Part shown: piece after piece, positions 6,405 through 9,342 of the stretch
How positions within the stretch are numbered: position 1 is the stretch's first letter
Layout of the letters: every line of letters begins with the position of its first letter
Assembly (NCBI GenBank): GCA_017959485.1
Contig: JAGDAM010000144.1
Location: 1-9,342 of the forward strand
DNA length: 9,342 nt
Source of the DNA: Clostridia bacterium
GTDB taxonomy: Bacteria; Bacillota_A; Clostridia; Oscillospirales; CAG-272
Direction of reading: 5' to 3'
Translations under genes and position numbers: made by a program
The notes under the pieces: generated by a model
The model's database searches: none
What the model saw: the letters and a program-made list of their open reading frames with translations, nothing else
Told to the model about the DNA's origin: nothing

Positions 6405-7646
6405 ATGAAACTGATAAAGACCCCGACAAAGGGAATGAACGATTATCTGCCCGCCGAGGCGGCGCTGCGCGATTACGTAATGAGCGTGATCGCCGACGAG
6501 TATTACAAAAACGGATTTATGCGCATCGAGACCCCCGCGGTCGAGCATATAGAAAACCTGACCGGAAAAGACGGGGGAGAGAACGAAAAGCTTATCTTCC
6601 GGATCCTGAAAAGGGGAGAAAAACTCGAAAACGCAGGCGAAAACGACCTTTGCGACAGCGGCCTGCGCTACGATCTGACGCTGCCGCTTGTCAGATACTA
6701 CGCGAACAATTCCGCCTCGCTCCCGATGCCCTTTGGCGCCTTCCAGGCGGGAAACGTCTGGCGCGCCGACCGCCCGCAGAAGGGAAGATTCAGACAGTTT
6801 ACCCAGTGCGACATAGACGTTATAGGCGATTCGACTCCGAACGCCGAGATCTCGCTCCTCTGCGCGGGATCGGGGGCTCTCCGCCGGCTCGGCTTTTCGA
6901 ATTTCACGATAAGAGTCAACGACCGCCGTCTGCTCCGCGGCGCGGCGCTCTGCTGCGGATTCCCGGAAGAGGAGCTTGACAATGTTTTCATAATCCTCGA
7001 CAAAACCGACAAGATAGGCAGAGAGGGAGTCGCGGCGGAACTTGTATCTTCCGGTTTCGCCGCCGAAACCGTCGAAAAATACGTGTCGCTGTACGGACAG
7101 TCGTATGACAGCCCTTCCGAATTTGCCGCGAAGATCGGCGGCGACGCTGCCGCGGCGGCGGCGGATATCGAACTGATCGGAAGGTCGGTTTCGGGCGTGC
7201 TCGGAGAGGACCGCCTCGTATTCGATCCGACGCTGGTCCGCGGAATGTCCTACTATACCGGAACGATTTTCGAGATCTCTATGGACGGATACGGCTATTC
7301 GGTCGGAGGCGGCGGCAGATACGACGGGCTTATCGCAAAGTTCACGGGTCAGAGGGTCCCCGCGTGCGGTTTTTCTCTCGGATTTGAACGGATAGTCGGA
7401 GCTCTCGAAGATTCTGGTTTCAGAGTCCCTGGAGCGGGGAAGTCGGTCGCCGTTCTTGCCGAAAAGGATATTTCCGAGGAGCAGGCGGAACAGATGTACC
7501 GCTTCGCCTCGTCGCTCCGAGAAGGCGGCGCGCGAGTGCTCGTCGCTCCCAAAATGAAAAACGCCGGGTTCCAGAAGAAAACGCTCGAACAGGCGGGATT
7601 TTGCGAGTTTTTCGTCTGGGGCGCCGACGGAAAAAGAGTTTTCTGA
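6405..7646 (+). CDS. hisS: Histidyl-tRNA synthetase (class II), shortened anticodon-binding domain
   Basis: This 413-residue enzyme would charge tRNA-His with histidine. Class II and HisRS signatures are in order: GMNDYLP (10-16), IETPAVE (41-47), LRYDLTLPLVRY (87-98), the motif 2 region VWRADRPQKGRFRQFTQCD (118-136), the histidine loop LVRGMSYYTGTIFE (277-290) with the catalytic arginine R279, and motif 3 GFSLGFERI (322-330). The sequence style of motif 2 resembles the eukaryote/archaea-like HisRS branch. The C-terminal anticodon domain spans only about residues 346-413, ending soon after the strand FFVWG, roughly 25-30 residues short of E. coli HisS. The stop is followed at once by a terminator, so this is the true end in this window. 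GAGG lies about 11 bases before the ATG. A HisS paralogue or a HisZ regulatory subunit is an alternative, but the intact catalytic motifs favour HisS. Confidence 0.85.
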   Translation: MKLIKTPTKGMNDYLPAEAALRDYVMSVIADEYYKNGFMRIETPAVEHIENLTGKDGGENEKLIFRILKRGEKLENAGENDLCDSGLRYDLTLPLVRYYANNSASLPMPFGAFQAGNVWRADRPQKGRFRQFTQCDIDVIGDSTPNAEISLLCAGSGALRRLGFSNFTIRVNDRRLLRGAALCCGFPEEELDNVFIILDKTDKIGREGVAAELVSSGFAAETVEKYVSLYGQSYDSPSEFAAKIGGDAAAAAADIELIGRSVSGVLGEDRLVFDPTLVRGMSYYTGTIFEISMDGYGYSVGGGGRYDGLIAKFTGQRVPACGFSLGFERIVGALEDSGFRVPGAGKSVAVLAEKDISEEQAEQMYRFASSLREGGARVLVAPKMKNAGFQKKTLEQAGFCEFFVWGADGKRVF

Positions 7647-7659
7647 AATATATTCGACA

Positions 7660-7693
7660 AAAAACCGGACAGCCCTGGGGCTGTCCGGTTTTT
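7660..7693. terminator. Bidirectional intrinsic terminator between hisS and mscL
   Basis: The left arm ACCGGACAGCC and right arm GGCTGTCCGGT form a perfect GC-rich stem (stem with A/T extension at 7660-7674 and 7679-7693) around the tetraloop CTGG at 7675-7678. An A-run lies on the left and a T-run on the right, so it can stop transcription arriving from either side. It lies 13 bases after the hisS stop and 11 bases after the mscL stop. Confidence 0.92.
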
Positions 7694-7704
7694 CAAAGCA
7701 TAAT

Positions 7705-8223
7705 TCAGTTCTTCTTCATGAGATCGCGGATCTCGATGATGGCGTCCTGAACGGCGGCTGCCTTGGCGTCGGCGGCTGCTTTCACGGCAGCGGCAGCGGC
7801 GGCTTCGGCGTCTGCCTTTTCCTTCGCGGCGGCGTCGGCTGCGGCCTTTTCGGCGGCTGCCTTGGCGTTCGCTTTTTCTCTTGCCTTGGCGATGGCTCTG
7901 ATCACGCAGAAGATGCAGAGCGCGACGATGATAAAGTCGATGATCGTCTGAATCCAGGTGCCCCAGAGGATGGCGACTTCGGGAGTTTTAACCGTATCGC
8001 CCTCCATAACGGCTTCTTTCAGGACGGTCTTGACTCCGTCAAGATCGACTCCGCCGGTCAGCAGCGAGATGCAGGGGTTGATGATGTAGTTGACAAGACC
8101 GGTTACGATCTTTCCGAACGCGCCGCCGATGACGACGCCGACAGCCATATCCACAACGTTTCCGCGGGAAATGAATGCCTTAAAGTCGGCGATAAAGCCG
8201 CCTTTTTTCTTCTCTTTTGCCAT
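7705..8223 (-). CDS. mscL: Large-conductance mechanosensitive channel MscL with Ala-rich insertion
   Basis: MscL is a homopentameric membrane channel that opens under membrane tension to release solutes during osmotic downshock. The signature FISRGNVVDMAVGVVIGGAF (17-36) covers the N-terminal helix and the pore-lining TM1, and TM2 is at about 91-110. The protein is 172 residues against about 130-150 for usual members. The excess is an Ala/Lys/Glu/Asp-rich stretch at about 112-158 with many AAA and KA runs, placed between TM2 and the conserved final helix (AIIEIRDLMKK, 161-171). It would form a long cytoplasmic helical bundle. GGAGG precedes the ATG by 8 bases, and a clear promoter lies at 8254-8282. 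The gene is single and converges on hisS at a shared terminator. Confidence 0.95.
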   Translation of the reverse strand: MAKEKKKGGFIADFKAFISRGNVVDMAVGVVIGGAFGKIVTGLVNYIINPCISLLTGGVDLDGVKTVLKEAVMEGDTVKTPEVAILWGTWIQTIIDFIIVALCIFCVIRAIAKAREKANAKAAAEKAAADAAAKEKADAEAAAAAAVKAAADAKAAAVQDAIIEIRDLMKKN

Positions 8224-8253
8224 TTGGAAACCTCCGAACGTTTTTGTGTTATT

Positions 8254-8282
8254 ATTATAATTCTTAAATCGTCTTTCGTCAA
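8254..8282 (-). promoter_or_regulatory. Sigma-A promoter for mscL
   Basis: On the minus strand, TTGACG (8282-8277), a 17-base spacer and TATAAT (8259-8254) match the consensus except for one base. The predicted start near 8247 leaves a leader of about 24 bases before the mscL ATG at 8223. Confidence 0.85.
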
Positions 8283-8311
8283 GTGGAGGACTTCAAAAAG
8301 ATCAAAAAAAC

Positions 8312-8340
8312 TTGACACGGGGCAGAGTCTGCAATATAAT
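8312..8340 (+). promoter_or_regulatory. Perfect-consensus sigma-A promoter for the second FAD oxidoreductase
   Basis: TTGACA (8312-8317), a 17-base spacer and TATAAT (8335-8340) match the consensus exactly. The predicted start near 8347 is about 25 bases before the ATG at 8372. The -35 boxes of this and the mscL promoter are 29 bases apart, back to back. A perfect promoter suggests strong expression unless a repressor acts on it. Confidence 0.88.
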
Positions 8341-8371
8341 AATAACGAATAAGGAAAAGGAGTATTGTCCG

Positions 8372-9342
8372 ATGACGAGACGGGAAACAAGATTTGCCGA
8401 AAAAGAATACGGGTTTATCGTTGTGGGAGGCGGAATGGCCGGTCTGTGCGCCGCGGTCGCGGCGGCGAGACACGGTGTGAAGACGGCTCTCGTACACGCA
8501 CGCCCCGTGCTCGGAGGAAACGCCTCGAGCGAGATAAGAATACATATATCGGGAGCCGATCAGTCGCTCAAACAGACCGATTACGCCGAGGGCGGCCTCG
8601 TTTACGAGATGATGCTCGACAACAAGGCGGTGAACGACACCTTCTGCTATTCGATCTGGGACACCGTCCTTTTTGAAAAAGCCAAGGCCGAGAAGAATCT
8701 CGACGTCTATTTCAACACCTCGATGTACGACGTCGAAACCGAGGGCTCGAGGATTACCGCCATTGAATGCTTCCAGGAGACGACCGAGATGCGCTACCGC
8801 TTCACCGCGCCTCTCTTCGCCGACTGCACCGGAAACGGCACGCTCGGCTATTTTGCCGGAGCAGAGTTCAGAATGGGCAGCGAATCGGCCGCCGAGAGCG
8901 GAGAGCCGCACGCTCCCGCCGAACACAACAACGACCGTATGGGAAACACCATCCTGCTCAAAGCGGTCAACGTCGGCCATCCGATCAAGTTCACGCCTCC
9001 GTCCTTCGCGAAGAAGCTAACCGAGCATCAGCTTAGATATCGCGTACATTCCAAGACGATGAAGGTGGACGCCAGCATGGCGCCGGATCCCGAGGAGTGG
9101 CTCCGCCTTTCGGCCTGCTCCTGCGCCGCCGTCGATTACGGCTACTGGTGGCTCGAGCTGATGGGAGACGGCGACGACATCATCCCCGATTACGAGAAGA
9201 TCCGCGACGATCTTTACGCCTACGCCTACGGCATCTGGGACCATATCAAGAACGGCGGCGACCACGGAGCCGACAACTACGCGCTGGCCTGGGTGGGAGC
9301 CCTTCCCGGCATGCGCGAGTCGAGGCGCCTCATGGGTGATTA
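8372..9342 (+). CDS. FAD-dependent oxidoreductase (PF12831 type), 3' part cut off by window edge
   Basis: The first 323 codons are present, from ATG 8372 to the right edge. AAGGAG (8357-8362) lies 9 bases before the start. The dinucleotide-binding motif VVGGGMAG is at 17-24, followed by VLGGNASSEIR (46-56), which replaces the GFxGGTAT version seen in the other flavoprotein of this window. ADCTGNG lies near residue 150, and GMRESRRLMG near the window end matches GIRETRRILG of that protein. There is no signal peptide, so a cytosolic enzyme is expected. Database entries of this family are often labelled xanthan lyase, a name not supported by the flavin fold. The substrate is unknown. Here the N-terminus is a plain short leader (MTRRETRFAEKEYGF), with no barstar domain. 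Confidence 0.92.
   Translation, partial: MTRRETRFAEKEYGFIVVGGGMAGLCAAVAAARHGVKTALVHARPVLGGNASSEIRIHISGADQSLKQTDYAEGGLVYEMMLDNKAVNDTFCYSIWDTVLFEKAKAEKNLDVYFNTSMYDVETEGSRITAIECFQETTEMRYRFTAPLFADCTGNGTLGYFAGAEFRMGSESAAESGEPHAPAEHNNDRMGNTILLKAVNVGHPIKFTPPSFAKKLTEHQLRYRVHSKTMKVDASMAPDPEEWLRLSACSCAAVDYGYWWLELMGDGDDIIPDYEKIRDDLYAYAYGIWDHIKNGGDHGADNYALAWVGALPGMRESRRLMGD

Noticed and set aside
6261..6548. Minus-strand open frame over the intergenic region and hisS start
   Set aside because: It runs through the promoter pair and the 5' end of hisS, with no ribosome site or recognisable domain.
6405..7646. HisZ, the ATP phosphoribosyltransferase regulatory subunit, as an alternative to HisS
   Set aside because: HisZ usually loses the HisRS catalytic residues and anticodon domain. 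Here the class II motifs and the arginine of the histidine loop are present, with part of the anticodon domain, and no histidine biosynthesis gene is adjacent.
8279..8980. Minus-strand open frame of 233 codons opposite the second flavoprotein
   Set aside because: It overlaps both divergent promoters and a flavoprotein with clear motifs; its product shows no domain.

Overview
The window is GC-rich, densely packed bacterial DNA with no RNA genes, CRISPR array, transposon or phage genes that I can see. Strong AAGGAG-type ribosome binding sites, textbook sigma-A promoters (TTGACA-17-TATAAT), a YtvI/AI-2E-type membrane protein, MscL and a barnase-type RNase with a membrane anchor suggest an uncultured gut-type Clostridia (Bacillota). 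That assignment is inference; nothing in the window proves it.

Layout. Positions 1-6201 on the minus strand carry six genes in transcription order from right to left: an unrecognised propeller-like protein (6201-5104), a monoacylglycerol-lipase-like alpha/beta hydrolase (5088-4138), an AI-2E family membrane protein (4118-2751), a membrane-anchored barnase-type ribonuclease (2735-2172), a barstar domain fused to an FAD-dependent oxidoreductase (2159-600), and a PflX-type radical SAM protein (603 to beyond the left edge). The gaps are 15, 19, 15 and 12 bases, then a 4-base overlap, so this looks like one operon driven by the promoter at 6255-6283. A divergent promoter at 6338-6366 drives a plus-strand histidyl-tRNA synthetase-like gene (6405-7646), which ends at a bidirectional hairpin terminator shared with a convergent mscL (8223-7705, minus). 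A second pair of back-to-back promoters (8254-8340) drives mscL and a second FAD-dependent oxidoreductase, which runs off the right edge.

The main discovery is the toxin-immunity arrangement. The gene at 2172-2735 has a full barnase domain with all catalytic residues retained, behind one transmembrane segment and a Ser/Thr/Ala linker. The next gene starts with a complete barstar domain, the inhibitor of barnase, but continues without stop or internal start codon into a full-length flavoprotein of the FAD_oxidored (PF12831) type. I know of no described barstar-flavoenzyme fusion. The interface residues look co-altered: positions matching barnase Arg59 and its barstar partners Trp38 and Glu76 are all changed, while the barstar Asp39 and barnase Arg83/Arg87/His102 set is kept. 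The flavoenzyme gene overlaps the radical SAM gene by ATGA, so RNase, inhibitor-flavoenzyme and radical SAM protein are probably co-translated. The function of the assembly is unknown.
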